64,000 bases of DNA from positions 62,001-126,000 of the forward strand of contig CAUEEP010000881.1 of the NCBI GenBank assembly GCA_958450365.1, given 5' to 3'. Below, piece by piece: positions 11,994 to 22,607 of this stretch. Made by a program: the position numbers and the translations under genes. The stretch's first letter is position 1. The number at the start of each line of letters is the position of its first letter. The notes below the pieces were generated by a model, which made no database searches, was not told the origin of the DNA, and worked only from the letters and a program-made list of their open reading frames with translations. The stretch comes from Mesorhabditis belari. Lineage: Eukaryota; Nematoda; Chromadorea; Rhabditida; Rhabditidae.

Positions 11994-13362
11994 ATGTCTA
12001 CTCGGGCTGTGAGAAAATTGGGGTTTTATTAGGTACTTCCAAAAGAAACTGCGGGTCAAAAAAGCCACCATACAACGCTTGTAAGTAAAGGTGATCCGGG
12101 TTGATTAGTATTTTGAGAAATCTCAATATCTTCTCTCTTTTATAAAAATAATTATGGAGTGATGGTTTCTGGACGAAAAATAGACGACGAATGTTTCAAA
12201 AAGCTACCAAAAACGACTTGGCGGCGGCTTACACTTATAACTAAGGATTATTTTTGACAAAAATTTGGTCGAAATTGTCAAAATCACGAAAAACGACGAG
12301 TTCGATCGAGTCGGGAATTTCTGGGAACAGACTGGAAGCATATAGAATGACTCCAAGATATATAAGATCCGTAGTCCCACGTCAAAACTCGGCACTCATC
12401 TTTTGCTTCCAATCTTTCGAATGCTATTCCCAATTATCTTTGACGTATACTAAATGGAAATTTCTTGAAATCAAGCTTAAAGCTTCGATAACAGTGGCCG
12501 ATGCCAAGCAAAGTTGAAGCTAGCGCGCTTGCATGCTAGCTACTTCTGGTTTCTCCCCTGCCCAATTATTCCTTTTTCACCACAAAAGTGCACAAATAAC
12601 TCGGCTCCAAGAAGGAATTTTTGAATGATTTGGTGCCTATCGTTTTTTTCACCATTTCTTACCCCTAGAACAAAAATTGGATCGATTCGGTTTTGGATTT
12701 TGGATCGAGCAACAATATTATCCGAATTTTCGACATGGTTTCCATCTGTCTGTCTGTTTGTGATAATCTCTGGAGACTCGTCCAAAGTTGTCCAATCGTT
12801 CTGAAGATTTGGCAGCTGATAGATCGACCCCATGTTTATACGGGCGGTCACTCTTAGTTTTTAGATATCTTGAGTTTTGTTAGTAGCGTGCAACCGCGCG
12901 TGAGGCTGTTCAAGACATGGTTTCGAATCGGAAATGAATAAAATCGGATCAAATAGGATTTTTGTTGAATGTAAATGTAAATGTTGAATGTAAATTCAAT
13001 ATTTGTGTGACCTTTTCTAGTGCTTCTTTTTGAAATGTTTATCGTTGGATCAATAAAACTGTAGAAGAATAGAAAAACTTTGTGATAAAGACAGGAAAAT
13101 GAGCAAAAAGTTGAGTTCAGTTTTAGAAAACGTTTTTGTTTGAGAGTTTTTTTCAGAAGTTGGTTTAATCGTTTGCAAAAAGTGTTTATTCTCATCACTC
13201 AAACAAGTTACTTATTTCAACTGTGTAGTTTGCAAAGACAGATTAACTAATTTCATGAATGGGTATCACAGTAGTTACGTATCTATAATAGTTAAACAAA
13301 ATGGAAAAGAAATCGGCATGTTATCAATAACGAAATATGAAGCTTACAGCCTACAAACGAGT
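11994..13362. other. Intergenic between the two arm genes
   Basis: The sequence is mirrored in the right arm (about 54850-56150) with substitutions and small indels. Short open frames do not agree between the two copies, which argues against a conserved coding exon. I see no gene. Confidence 0.45.
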
Positions 13363-13572
13363 TGGCTTGTAGACTTCGTACCAGTCCCTTTTTAAATACG
13401 ATTTCAAAAAAGTGTTTGGACATTTGGTGAGCACAAAATTTGCATTAAAAACACCTCTGCTTACTGTTTAAAGACGCTCATCAAGTTAACACATTTTCAG
13501 AAAAAATCGCTGAATTTTCTTTAAGAATTATCACAATGACAGTCATCTGGGCCTTTTTGCAAGAAGTTAAAT
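13363..13572. repeat. Roughly 200-bp dispersed repeat, copy A
   Basis: The block from ggcttgtagacttcgtaccag to caagaagttaaatgt recurs in direct orientation at 16311-16511 with few changes. The right arm lacks it near 54820, where the flanks are nearly continuous, so it inserted into the left arm or was lost from the right. No terminal repeats were recognised. Confidence 0.8.
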
Positions 13573-13707
13573 GTCTTGAGTTGAAAAATGTAAAAAAGCT
13601 ACCAGCTAGTGTTGAGAAAGAAAAAGATGTCTAGTGAAAGAGTAAATGTAAAAAAAAGAGATGAGATTGGGGCATGTCTCAGCTTGATTTGATGGATTTT
13701 GGGTTAC

Positions 13708-16072
13708 CGGTGATCGATCGTCGAATCGATTGTCGAAAGAACGAACAAAATGAAGCTTCAGGAAGCATTTCTTGTATTTCTTGGGCAAAATGTAATATTT
13801 AAGCTGAAGTATTTCACAATCGATTTTCTCATTGTTTTCCCTTTTACCTGAACCGCTCGCACATTCGAAAGTGTCGTGTTGGCGCTAAAAGAGAATTGAA
13901 TCAAATTCAAAAAATAAGTTGTTATTTTAAAGAAGCTAACTCGCTATCTATCCAATCGTCGCCGAAATTCTTCAAATATTGAACCGAGATTTGACCGAAT
14001 CCAATAGAGTTTGTTTGAAACGATATGTTGACGGGGAAAAGATCTGAAAACAAACAGAATATGTTTCCTTTTAATCGAAGAGGAAAAACAACATGACGTT
14101 TGTTGAGCACTCAGTGGGTGCATTGTGATTAAGCCATGTGCACTCGTTGCAGCTGTTGTTATCAAGTCTCATCTGTCTGCTACCATAACAAGAGAAATTT
14201 CATACAATAAAAATTATCTTATTATGTTATCTTCAAAATTTAATACCATAAGTTTGATGGTTTTCACACAATCTTGCTACCGGATGCCTTGTAAAGTTTG
14301 CTACCAAATCGAACCGGCACAAATTTTCCGACTCCGATCCGAATCTGGGGCGGGACTCGGTTAAGTGCAAATGTCTGCAGGTAAAGAAAAGAAAGATAAA
14401 AAAGAATAAACTCGACCGCAAAAATAGGCAGCTTCTATTTCCTGCAACCGGACACTCGCTTGATCGTCGAGAGCCGCGAAAAACACCGTCCCACCACAAT
14501 TACGAAGTGTCAGTTCCAGCTCGCTGCCTACTGTACGAGAAAGATATGAAACAAGCAAAGTACTGTCAAAATTTACAGGGATATGTGCTGAGAGCGATAC
14601 TTGGAGCACATCCAGGTGGTATGTAGATACTGTAGGATAGAGATGTGAGAGATTGCTCTTGAAAGACATCGGTATCACTAAAGACTCATTGAAATTTGGG
14701 TGCTTTTTTCTAACTCGGCTAAAAACCTCTTCATCTAATTCTCAATGATTCAAACAGCTCAATTTTAGTATCAATGGATGAGGAATCACAATACTCAGTC
14801 AGCCAGCGCTTGAATTAAAACTAATTCTTTGATTACTCTTGTTCTAGAAAGTAGGTGTCTGTTTGAGACGTTAGCCGAAAAAGTGAAAAACTTACCGATA
14901 CGTGTTCAATAGAAGCTCGGGATGGCCATGGAAGTTACTGGGTGGCCCGTTCACTATTTGGTACTCGCACGAGCGATTCCCGTGATCCTAAGAGACAGTT
15001 TTTGTGGGTTTTTGTTGAAAACCAGAAAATGTCTGCAGTAAACGGGAGGTCATTGCTCCAGTACTCTTTCTGATCATCGTTCAATGTTTTGTTAACACTA
15101 CTTGCATATCGTGGAAAGCAATAAATAACTTAAGACCATAACTTGGCTTTCTCTGTCAAATTTCCTCTGTTCTCCAGAGGAACTAAACGTTAAATCTGCT
15201 TACTCCGCGAAATTTCCTCAGTCGCAGGATTGTCTCGGCTACTAAAACCATCGAAAACCACGTCCCGCGTGGCGACTCGGTGAATCGAAAGCCGAATTCA
15301 AGCATGTGAAGCGAATTGGTGAGGGGCAAGAGGAAGAAATTCGTCTCATCTGAAAGGAAGGGGAAATCACTAGACATGAGCATTCGGTCCAATTCGATCA
15401 CAACCGAAATTTCGTAGTTTTTTGTAACTTTGATCCTGTTCAAACTGGTCATAACTTATCACTAGATCATCTCATTCTCATGTCGGTCTTGAACTTTGTG
15501 GTGCTGGTCGGCTTCAAACCGGTGTGAGTGCACTAAAATGCACCGTAACCCGCGCAATTTTCGCTCTTTTGTTCTAAAAGCGTGTTTTTTTATTTTTAAA
15601 TAAAAAAATTCTTTCCTTCTCCGACGAAATTCGACTTTATTACGTGCCGGAGCAACTCCAGAAAGAAAGTTAAGTCGTTTTTAATAATTAAAATGGCAGA
15701 AGCTTTGTTTTACGTATCTTCTCAAATCGATGGACGACATTTCATATTCGCAAAGCTTTAAACGTTTAAAGTTTTAGAATTTCCCATTTTTTTTCAGCCA
15801 AATGCCAAATAGCAAATAAATAAAGAAAAATACGCTTTTAGAAGAAAAGAGCGAAAAATCGCGCGGGTGATGGTAGGAGTGCCTTTTAGAATGGAGCAAA
15901 AATTCTTCTCTGTAAACTTTGTTGAGTAAACAAACCGAGCGTTGTGTTGGGCAATCGAAATGAGTAGCCCCCATAGAAAGCGGCCGAAAGATCGGCATCC
16001 GAACTCAAATAGACGCGACTTTCTTTGATGAGACGAGCCTGTAGCAGAAGAAATACACGTCGAGATGTGTAC
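13708..16072 (-). CDS. Unrecognised multi-exon gene, left-arm copy
   Basis: Several minus-strand exons read well: about 15890-16072 (YGGYSFRLPNTTLG), 15190-15452 (KNYEISVVIELDRMLMSSDF, later LEFGFRFTESPRGTW), 14360-14670 in two pieces split by a 47-nt intron (IYIPPGCAPSIALSTY, then LELTLRNCGGTVFFAALDD), 14290-14355 (PPQIRIGVGKFVPVRFGSK), 13922-14105 (PVNISFQTNSIGFGQ) and 13708-13860 (YYILPKKYKKCFLKLHF). The mix of beta-strand-like segments suggests an extracellular or vesicular protein, but I do not recognise a domain. This copy extends further 5' than the right-arm copy, and its 15190-15452 exon is open where the right copy is frameshifted. It may be the functional one. Confidence 0.5.
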
Positions 16073-16310
16073 CTGAAAGAAATCGTCAAATAAAAAACAG
16101 AGAGTTGTCACCGAATCTCCCAATCTTTGATTTCTGGACGTTCACCGTTGATTGTGTATGGGGATGAGTTGATGCAACGGTTCTGCAAAGAAAAAAGAAA
16201 TAAGAGTGACACTTTTCTGATACCTCATCCTCAATGAAACAAGAAAACGAAATATCAATGATGATCGGACAACTCGAAGCATTTGCACATTTCCTCTCCA
16301 CACAAATTGG

Positions 16311-16511
16311 CTTCGTACCAGTCCCTTTTTAAATATGATTTCAAAAAAGTGTTTGGACATTTGGTGGGCACAAAATTTGCATTAAAAACACCTCTGCTTA
16401 CTATTTAAAGACGCTCATCAAGTTAACACATTTTCAGGAAAAATCGCTGAATTTTCTTTAAGAATTATCACAATGACAGTCATCTGGGCCTTTTTGCAAG
16501 AAGTTAAATGT
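16311..16511. repeat. Roughly 200-bp dispersed repeat, copy B
   Basis: A direct-orientation duplicate of 13363-13572 (from cttcgtaccagtcccttttt to aagaagttaaatg). It directly adjoins the copy of the 3945-4045 repeat (16215-16312), so 16215-16511 is a compound of two repeats. Confidence 0.8.
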
Positions 16512-16539
16512 TAATTTAACCTTAACTAAGCCGAAGCCT

Positions 16540-18256
16540 AAGCCTTAGCCCACTCGAACACAAGTAGCAAAAGACGAAGCAATAAACGAACCCTCTAGTA
16601 AGAAGATATCTTCGACGTTGAGGAGAACTTGTGGGTTCTCGGTGCTCAACGTGTGGGTCAGCTTGCATTCGACGAGTTTCGGATCGACCGGCGCTCGACT
16701 CGCCTTCACCACAAAACCAAAACGATCTTTTGTGTCTTTTTGAAGGGGACAAAACTCGAGCTATAATATTTTCCCATCCAATTATTGCTTTTTAAACGGT
16801 CTCACATGAAAGCATTCCGCTAAAACGGCGACTTTTTGTTGATCGACGAGACTGAAATGATCTCATTTTTGCTAATCTCTGCCACAAACTCGATGCTTTT
16901 TGATTCGATTTTCGGATTCAGGCAATATCCCTTGTCGTTTGATGGATTTGTGCCATAAAACAGTTTCAGAGTACCGTTTTCCAATTTGATCACATCAATG
17001 GCGATGCCGCGCTCGGTTTTTGACTAAAATTCACTCGTGTCCCAATCGTGGGAATGGTATTTTTGGTCTAGACGTCTAGAGGAGTATAATGGAAAACCCT
17101 TTATACTCAACTATTCCGCAGAATGACAGAGTAAACCTGGGAATTTTCGGCTGCATGTCTATAGGAGCATAACGGTAAAACACGTTTCGCGTCTCTTTTA
17201 TCCACAACTTTTTCACAAGTTCTTTTCACTATTAAATAAAATTTTAAAAACTCAGTCAATCTAGGGAATAGTTGAGTGTAAAGAGGTCAACTACATGCTC
17301 CTATAGACATCTGGACTAAAAGATCCTAATTGTTTAAAATCCCCACAATGAACGGCAAGAAATCGACTCGAATCTGTTGACATCGTGGGTAATCGGTTGG
17401 ATTATCGAAAGGCCATGGATAATTGTATGATGTAAGATAAATTGGAGGATAATTGGCGAGGCTCTATTCCGGTTCATTTGGGACTGAAATCAAGAAAAAC
17501 AATGGAAAAGCCAATTCGCAGACCCATAATAGCCGCAAAAGTACAGTATTCATTGCCGAGAAGAGTGATGACGGTGGATGTTGAATAGATTGTCGCTCTG
17601 AAGATCTTTGGAAAATCTATTTTTGAGAACTGACTGATCGAGAGAAAAGTCGAGAGATTCTCGCCATCGCAGACCCGGATCGGATCCGGCAAATAACGAA
17701 TAGGTGAAGGGCCAATTGCATGTGATGTCCACCTAATGGTTAGGGAATTAAGCCATGTTTCAACCATCGATTAATGCTTTTTCTAGAAACGCTCAAGTTT
17801 GTCCAGAAATTCCAATTGATTCAGCCACAATTAAAGTTCTTTATTTGAGGATTATTTGACCAACAATGAGGCTAATCGTTAGGTTACCTGCTCACCGTAA
17901 AAAGATGTTTTGAGTTTCGTATTGATTCTGAATGGTCGAGTCGAGACCGTTGGATTATAAGCCAAAACAGTTGATTCTTGATCTCACCTCATACAGCGGG
18001 ATCGGATCCGGGTAATCCTCGTTATCTACATGGTCATGTCGACCATGCATCTCCAGCAAAAGCACTATATTCATGAGCGGACTTCTTTATGAAAGAAAAG
18101 AAACCAGGTTTTTTCTAGTGAAATTCGACAAACGGTGCTAGAATCGGATCGGCGACGAGAGTAACCATCGTACTTTTTTCGACTAAAAAGCACTCTCTTC
18201 CAGTGGATTCATTGGCACTGACCGGTAGAGCGAACATTGGGATCGACTCTGAAGTA
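16540..18256 (-). pseudogene. Unrecognised multi-exon gene remnant, CUB-like segments
   Basis: Minus-strand coding-like segments occur at about 18115-18250 (SIPMFALPVSANESTG), 17990-18080 (DNEDYPDPIPLYE before a gtgag donor), 17550-17735, 17330-17470 (NYPPIYLTSYNYPWPFDN), 16800-17030 (IDVIKLENGTLKLFYGTN) and 16560-16750 (VECKLTHTLSTENPQVLLN). The Tyr-Pro-rich stretch is reminiscent of nematode CUB-like domains, but this is weak. A mariner abuts the 5' side at 18257 and a MITE (17068-17325) separates two segments. I treat it as a disrupted gene of unknown function. Confidence 0.35.
17068..17325. repeat. MITE inside the 16.5-18.3 kb gene remnant
   Basis: Imperfect inverted ends of about 55 bp (gtctagacgtctagaggagt at the left; the complement of agatgtctataggagcatg at the right) both continue into actcaactattcc. 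The roughly 255-bp unit carries no coding sequence. Confidence 0.75.
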
Positions 18257-19496
18257 TTGGGTTGGTGAATTGAAAATTGCCGGACGTTAAACCAAAATTT
18301 ATTCAACATAAAACCATGAATTCATTTCAAATAATCTCCATTATTATTGACGACTTCTGCCCATTTTACAGGCAATTTGTGGATTCCTCTTTCGTGGTAG
18401 GATTTTGCTTTTGCATCGAAAAGCTTTCAAGGCCAATTTTTGACCGCTTCTTCCGAATCGAAGTGTTCTTTCGCAGGCTCATTACTCATGATCCGGAATA
18501 AATAGTAATCAAAAGGGGCGAGGTCCGGACTGTATGGGGAATGTGCCAAAAGTTCCCAAACAAGGGTATTTATTTTAGAGCGAGTCAATTGTGCAACATG
18601 AGGGCACGCGTTGTCGTGGATGCGAACGATCTTTGACTTGAAGGGCCTATTCTCCTTTAGGGATTCATTCACGTTTCCCAACTGTTCGCTGTATTTGATT
18701 GCATGAAGGGTTGTCTTGCTATCCAGGCAACTCCCACTACACCACTCCCTCCATATCCCAGAAAACGCAGAGCATAAACTTCTTCTGGTGCAAATCGGGC
18801 TTGGGGTTACTTTCGGGTTTCTCGCCTGGTCCCACCCATTGCCACTTCCTCTGAAAGTTCACAGATAAAACCCATTTCTGATCTCCTATCACAATTCGAG
18901 AAGGAAAAGATTTCCTTTTGTATTGTAAAAGATGGACGGCACTGAGGCGCCCTGCCACTTCTGGGGGTTATTGAGGCCATGGGACACCCAAGCCCCAAGT
19001 TTTGATTTAAATCCAAGGGTATGAAGGTTCCTTAGCACTGTAGCATGATCAACCCCTAACTCTTCTCCGATGGTCGTTGGTAATGAGTTCGAGTAATCTG
19101 GAGTCATCCAGTTGGGGTGCCGCTCCACGGCCCTCTGCATCTTTCAAAGATTTGTCCCCAGATCGAAACTTGGCAAACCATACTCGACACGTTCTTTTGG
19201 AAGGTGAGTCCTCCCCATATATCTTTTTAATATTAGCAGCACTGCCAAGCCTGCACTGTGCTCTTGTAGGAACTCATGAAGCATGACATGACGAATATGT
19301 CCCGGTGGCAGAGTGTCGAGTGCAAGAGAAGAAGTGAAGAAAAATACCAAAAAATAAAAAGCTAGAAGCATAATTTTTTCGGAATAATTAGAGGAAATGT
19401 TCAGTAACCAAACCCCCTTTCAGCTGGTTCAATGCTCTTGTTTTTTGATCTGCGAGTCCCGCGAAATAGCCGGCAGTTTTCAATTCACCAACCCAA
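18257..19496 (-). mobile_element. Mariner element, decayed transposase
   Basis: At 1,240 bp, it has inverted ends ttgggttggtgaattgaaaa (18257) and its complement ending at 19496, flanked by TA at 18255-18256 and 19497-19498. It abuts the gene remnant at 16.5-18.3 kb. Fragments of the same family lie at 4915-5090 and 38319-38570. Confidence 0.92.
18427..19250 (-). pseudogene. Mariner transposase, several frameshifts
   Basis: C-terminal pieces include IHDNACPHVAQ (second catalytic Asp) and HSPYSPDLAPFDYYLFR (third Asp region); a central piece reads VIGDQKWVLSVNF, where the first catalytic Asp is expected. These lie in different frames across 18427-18681, 18737-18958 and 18889-19140, so at least three frame breaks are present. 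Inactive. Confidence 0.85.
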
Positions 19497-20047
19497 TAAA
19501 AGCAACACTTGAACAATTTGTTTTGAGAAAATGGCAAAGAAAAATTTGCATATGAAAATTAGCAGTGTACTTATCAAAAAAACGGGCCTGTTATCCCAAA
19601 TTCAATAGTATTTATTTTTAATATCAGATGAGAAATTGAATCACCCCCGATTCCCCTAGTTAAATGTCTAACTGGTGAGCATAAAGTTTGGTTTGGTAAT
19701 ATTGTATTTGGGTTAGACTCATGAGTCTTTAGACACTTTCTTTCTACTAGCGTTTATAAATGACAAAATTACCAAACCTAGAATTGGCTCTAAATAAAAT
19801 CGAATAGAAAACGTTAATTATTCATTCTTCGATCTTTTTAGGACGATTTGAATCCACTTTCAAGGAAATTCAAAAGTGAAAAACGTGTTTTTCGTAAAAA
19901 AAATCTGTAAAAAACCTCTACGAAGAAATTGGCTGAACAGACGATTCTGAAAATTCAGCTATATACCTAACTTTTTGCGCTTTATCTTTTAGTTATTAAA
20001 AGCAACATAGCTTTCTGTGGACCAAAGCGTCTTCATCTCTCTCCCTC

Positions 20048-20402
20048 GATTCCCATAACGATCAGAATTTTTCTTTTACCTCGATTCCCATAACGATCAG
20101 AATATTTCAATTTCAAAATTTCTGGTGCCATGTAAGCTATTGTGCCAACAAAATGAAGGCGTACGAGTTGATTCGGGTGGATCCTTTTGATAACTCCAAA
20201 ATCTCCAATTTTGAGTAGAAAGTCCTTGGTCACAAATATGCTAAAAAGCTTTTCAATATGACTTTTTTTATATCTTAACTAGTAGTTTTGTAGAGAAAAT
20301 AGTCTAAAAGGAACTGGTGAATGCATTCATTTGATTGAAACTGAAGCCAATAATCGCAATTTTTCATTTTTCTTTTTCATTGGTTTATTTGGGTTCTTAG
20401 TA
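20048..20402 (-). pseudogene. Protein kinase fragment (DFG to APE)
   Basis: The minus-strand frame reads LLKIGDFGVIKRIHPNQL, then VGTIAYMAPEILKLKYSD, the DFG-to-APE activation segment of a kinase. It is an inverted near-identical copy of 34977-35283, including upstream intron sequence, so it came from the gene at 34.4-36.0 kb or a shared parent. A 28-bp tandem duplication (ctcgattcccataacgatcag twice, 20047-20098) extends its 3' end. The flanking mariner at 20406 marks the other boundary. No catalytic HRD region is present. Confidence 0.82.
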
Positions 20403-20405
20403 ATA

Positions 20406-21674
20406 TTAGGGGTTTGCAAAAGAAACTGCGTATTATACGCAACGTTCAAACACCTCGAAAATTAATAATAAAAGACTTTATTCCAAAAGGTACTCGCCAA
20501 AATTATCAACTATATTTTTCCATTTTTTACGTAGACTTCGGATGCCTGATTCGAAAGATTCCGGATCTTGTGACGCGAAATAGTCTTGCACCCAAATTTC
20601 GACTTCTTGGTAATTGTTAAACTGTTGATTTGCAAGGGAGTGTTGCATAGATCGGAACAAGTGGCAATCTGAAGGGGCGATATCAGGGGAATATGGCGGA
20701 TGAGGCAGAAGATTCCAGCCTAATTCTTCTATGGTGTTTTGCGCCAAGTTTGATGTGTGTACCCGGAAATTGTGAGCGAGTAAATGGATTGTCTTTGGAT
20801 TAACACCTCTTTCTCGTAGAATTTCATCAACTTTCTTCAGCTGTTCGGCGTAGCTTTGAGAAGTTATAGTTTTTGAAGATTTTTGTAGTTTAAAATAAAC
20901 GATTCCTTTCATATTCCAAAAGACCGACAGCATAACTTTCTTTCTGTGAAGTTTTGGATGTGATGTCGGAATCGGCCTTTCTCCTTTGCTCAACCATTGT
21001 CTTTTGCGTGTTGAATTATTGAAATATATCCACTTTTCGTCCATCGTCAACATGCTTTCAAAAAAAGCACTGCCCGTAGCCTTTTTCAATAAAATCCGAG
21101 ACAATAAAACTCGATCGGCTTTGTTTTCAGGGAACAATTCATGTGGGACCCATTGGCCACAACGATTCCTTTTTCCAATAAGCAAAAGGTGTCGGGAAAT
21201 TGTGCTCTTATCGCATTTAAAGCATTCGGCTAATTCGGACAAAGTTTGAGTTGGATCCGACTCGACAACCTCGAGCAACTCCGCATTATCGAGGACAACA
21301 GGACGATGTCCATGGGGCTCGTCTTCCAAGCCCTCATCTCCTTCACGAAAACGCTGGAACCATTCCTGACAACTTCTTTCACTCAAAACGTTTTCTCCAA
21401 ATGCTTCACAAAGATTCCGGTGCGACTCCAATGCTGATTTCTTCATTTTAAAGTCATAGAGAAGGCCGGCCCGCCAAACGCGCAGAATTTTTGATCCGTC
21501 ATCTTCAACAACTAAAATTATTTATAATTCAATGGTCAAACAAATGTGAAAATCAGTAAAATAAATAAGCGTTATCAACACAATAGAATAAAATTTAAAC
21601 TGGGTTAGAGCACTTTCAAATAGAGAAAATATTGTTCCGGAAAGTCATGCGCAGTTTCTTTTGCAAACCCCTAA
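20406..21674 (-). mobile_element. Mariner element with a nearly intact transposase
   Basis: At 1,269 bp, it has inverted ends ttaggggtttgcaaaagaaa at 20406 and its complement ending at 21674, and TA on both sides (20404-20405, 21675-21676). It is the best preserved mariner in the window and a family distinct from its neighbours. Confidence 0.93.
20478..21446 (-). CDS. Mariner transposase
   Basis: An uninterrupted 322-codon frame with the N-terminal HTH pair (WFQRFREGDEGLEDEPHG; DPTQTLSELAECFKCDKST), the WVPHEL linker motif and a D,D34D core: TMDEKWIYFN (first Asp), HLLAHNFRVHTSN where family members usually have HDNARPH, and HPPYSPDIAPSDCHLF (third). The second catalytic Asp appears to be replaced, since the motif reads AHNFR, so activity is doubtful despite the open frame. 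Usual length is about 340-350 residues; the first roughly 20 lie upstream in another frame (an ATG near 21500), indicating one N-terminal frameshift. Confidence 0.85.
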   Translation of the reverse strand: MKKSALESHRNLCEAFGENVLSERSCQEWFQRFREGDEGLEDEPHGHRPVVLDNAELLEVVESDPTQTLSELAECFKCDKSTISRHLLLIGKRNRCGQWVPHELFPENKADRVLLSRILLKKATGSAFFESMLTMDEKWIYFNNSTRKRQWLSKGERPIPTSHPKLHRKKVMLSVFWNMKGIVYFKLQKSSKTITSQSYAEQLKKVDEILRERGVNPKTIHLLAHNFRVHTSNLAQNTIEELGWNLLPHPPYSPDIAPSDCHLFRSMQHSLANQQFNNYQEVEIWVQDYFASQDPESFESGIRSLRKKWKNIVDNFGEYLLE

Positions 21675-21732
21675 TAGACAAGGCTTAGGCAAACCGTGAT
21701 CGAAACAGTCGGTCAGTCAAAAAACGAAGGAA

Positions 21733-22070
21733 ATGCTTCGCTATATCCAAATCATTTTCTTTCTACAGGTTGGCTAGTCAAATTTCTCATTTTACTTATC
21801 TTAGTGTGGCGTGCTGATCAGTTTCATCGGTTTCCCATCATTGGCGATGGCGCTTAGTCTCGCCAATTTTGTGCCCATCGAAAATATTGGTGACTGATAT
21901 TTACACAAAGACAACGAAAGTGTTGATCTCAATTTTCAGTAATCTCTTCACTGTCTTTGATCTACACCTTGCATTCATTGCTAAATAGCATCATTTTGAT
22001 CTCAAGCACGAAAGTTTATCGAGCCTACGTGATCGATTGTCTTTTTGGTGCCCGAAGTGGTGAGCTTTGA
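21733..22070 (+). pseudogene. Serpentine chemoreceptor, TM6-TM7 remnant
   Basis: Three exons (21733-21768, 21805-21889, 21940-22070) splice in phase. They encode a hydrophobic helix (IQIIFFLQ then CGVLISFIGFPSLAMALSL) and a second one (SLSLIYTLHSLLNSIILISS) followed by TKVYRAYV, the TM6-TM7 and post-TM7 Y-R motif of nematode Str/Srh-type 7TM receptors. A stop follows a few residues later. The 5' exons for TM1-TM5 are missing; the mariner ending at 21674 sits where they should be. Confidence 0.68.
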
Positions 22071-22496
22071 AGACCCACATCACACAGACACGTTTAGGTA
22101 AAATCATGACGATAAAATAAATGAGATGCTACGTGAATGCTCGATAAACTCTTTGTTTTGGTTAATACAACACAAATACTCCAGAATATTGTGTTCCTCT
22201 CGGTTAATGCGTTTCCTAAAGCGTGCTCTCAAAAAAAACCAGACAAAAGTCATTTTCTAAATAGCAAATGAAACCAATTTTAAATAGACTATGCATGCAG
22301 CGCATTGGAAAAAATCGGAAACGTGCCGCGAACTCCACAAAGCTAATGTGATTGCGTGTATCGAAGATTTGGATACAAACGACAAAGCTTTGTTAATGCC
22401 TAGATTGGAAAATGTAGTTTTTATAAGAAAAAGATACATTACTGAACTTTGCACTAGCTGAATCCAATATTTCGCTTAATCAATTGCAACATAGTA
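22071..22496. other. No gene seen
   Basis: AT-rich, no convincing exon or repeat structure on either strand. Confidence 0.4.
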
Positions 22497-22497
22497 T

Positions 22498-22607
22498 TAG
22501 GTTGTCCCATAAAAACCTAGAGATTTTTTGTTTTGATCCCTACTCGCTCCCAACACAACGTTTTGTATTTTTCTTTTTTCTTTTTTCTTTTTCATGATTT
22601 AAGATTT
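22498..22607. mobile_element. Solo mariner-type end
   Basis: The sequence attaggttgtcccataaaaa starting at 22497 matches the typical outer end of mariner elements (ttaggttg, preceded by TA). No opposite end or transposase follows before the radical SAM reading frame ends at 22608, so this is a truncated element or a MITE end. It lies next to the place where the neighbouring gene loses homology to its family. Confidence 0.55.

Noticed and set aside
12854..13198. 114-codon minus-strand frame with a Tyr/Ile run
   Set aside because: AT-rich, not kept open in the right-arm counterpart, no domain; treated as non-coding.
22257..22454. Minus-strand 65-codon frame as the radical SAM 3' exon
   Set aside because: No similarity to barrel or C-terminal motifs and no in-phase acceptor; not joined to the gene.
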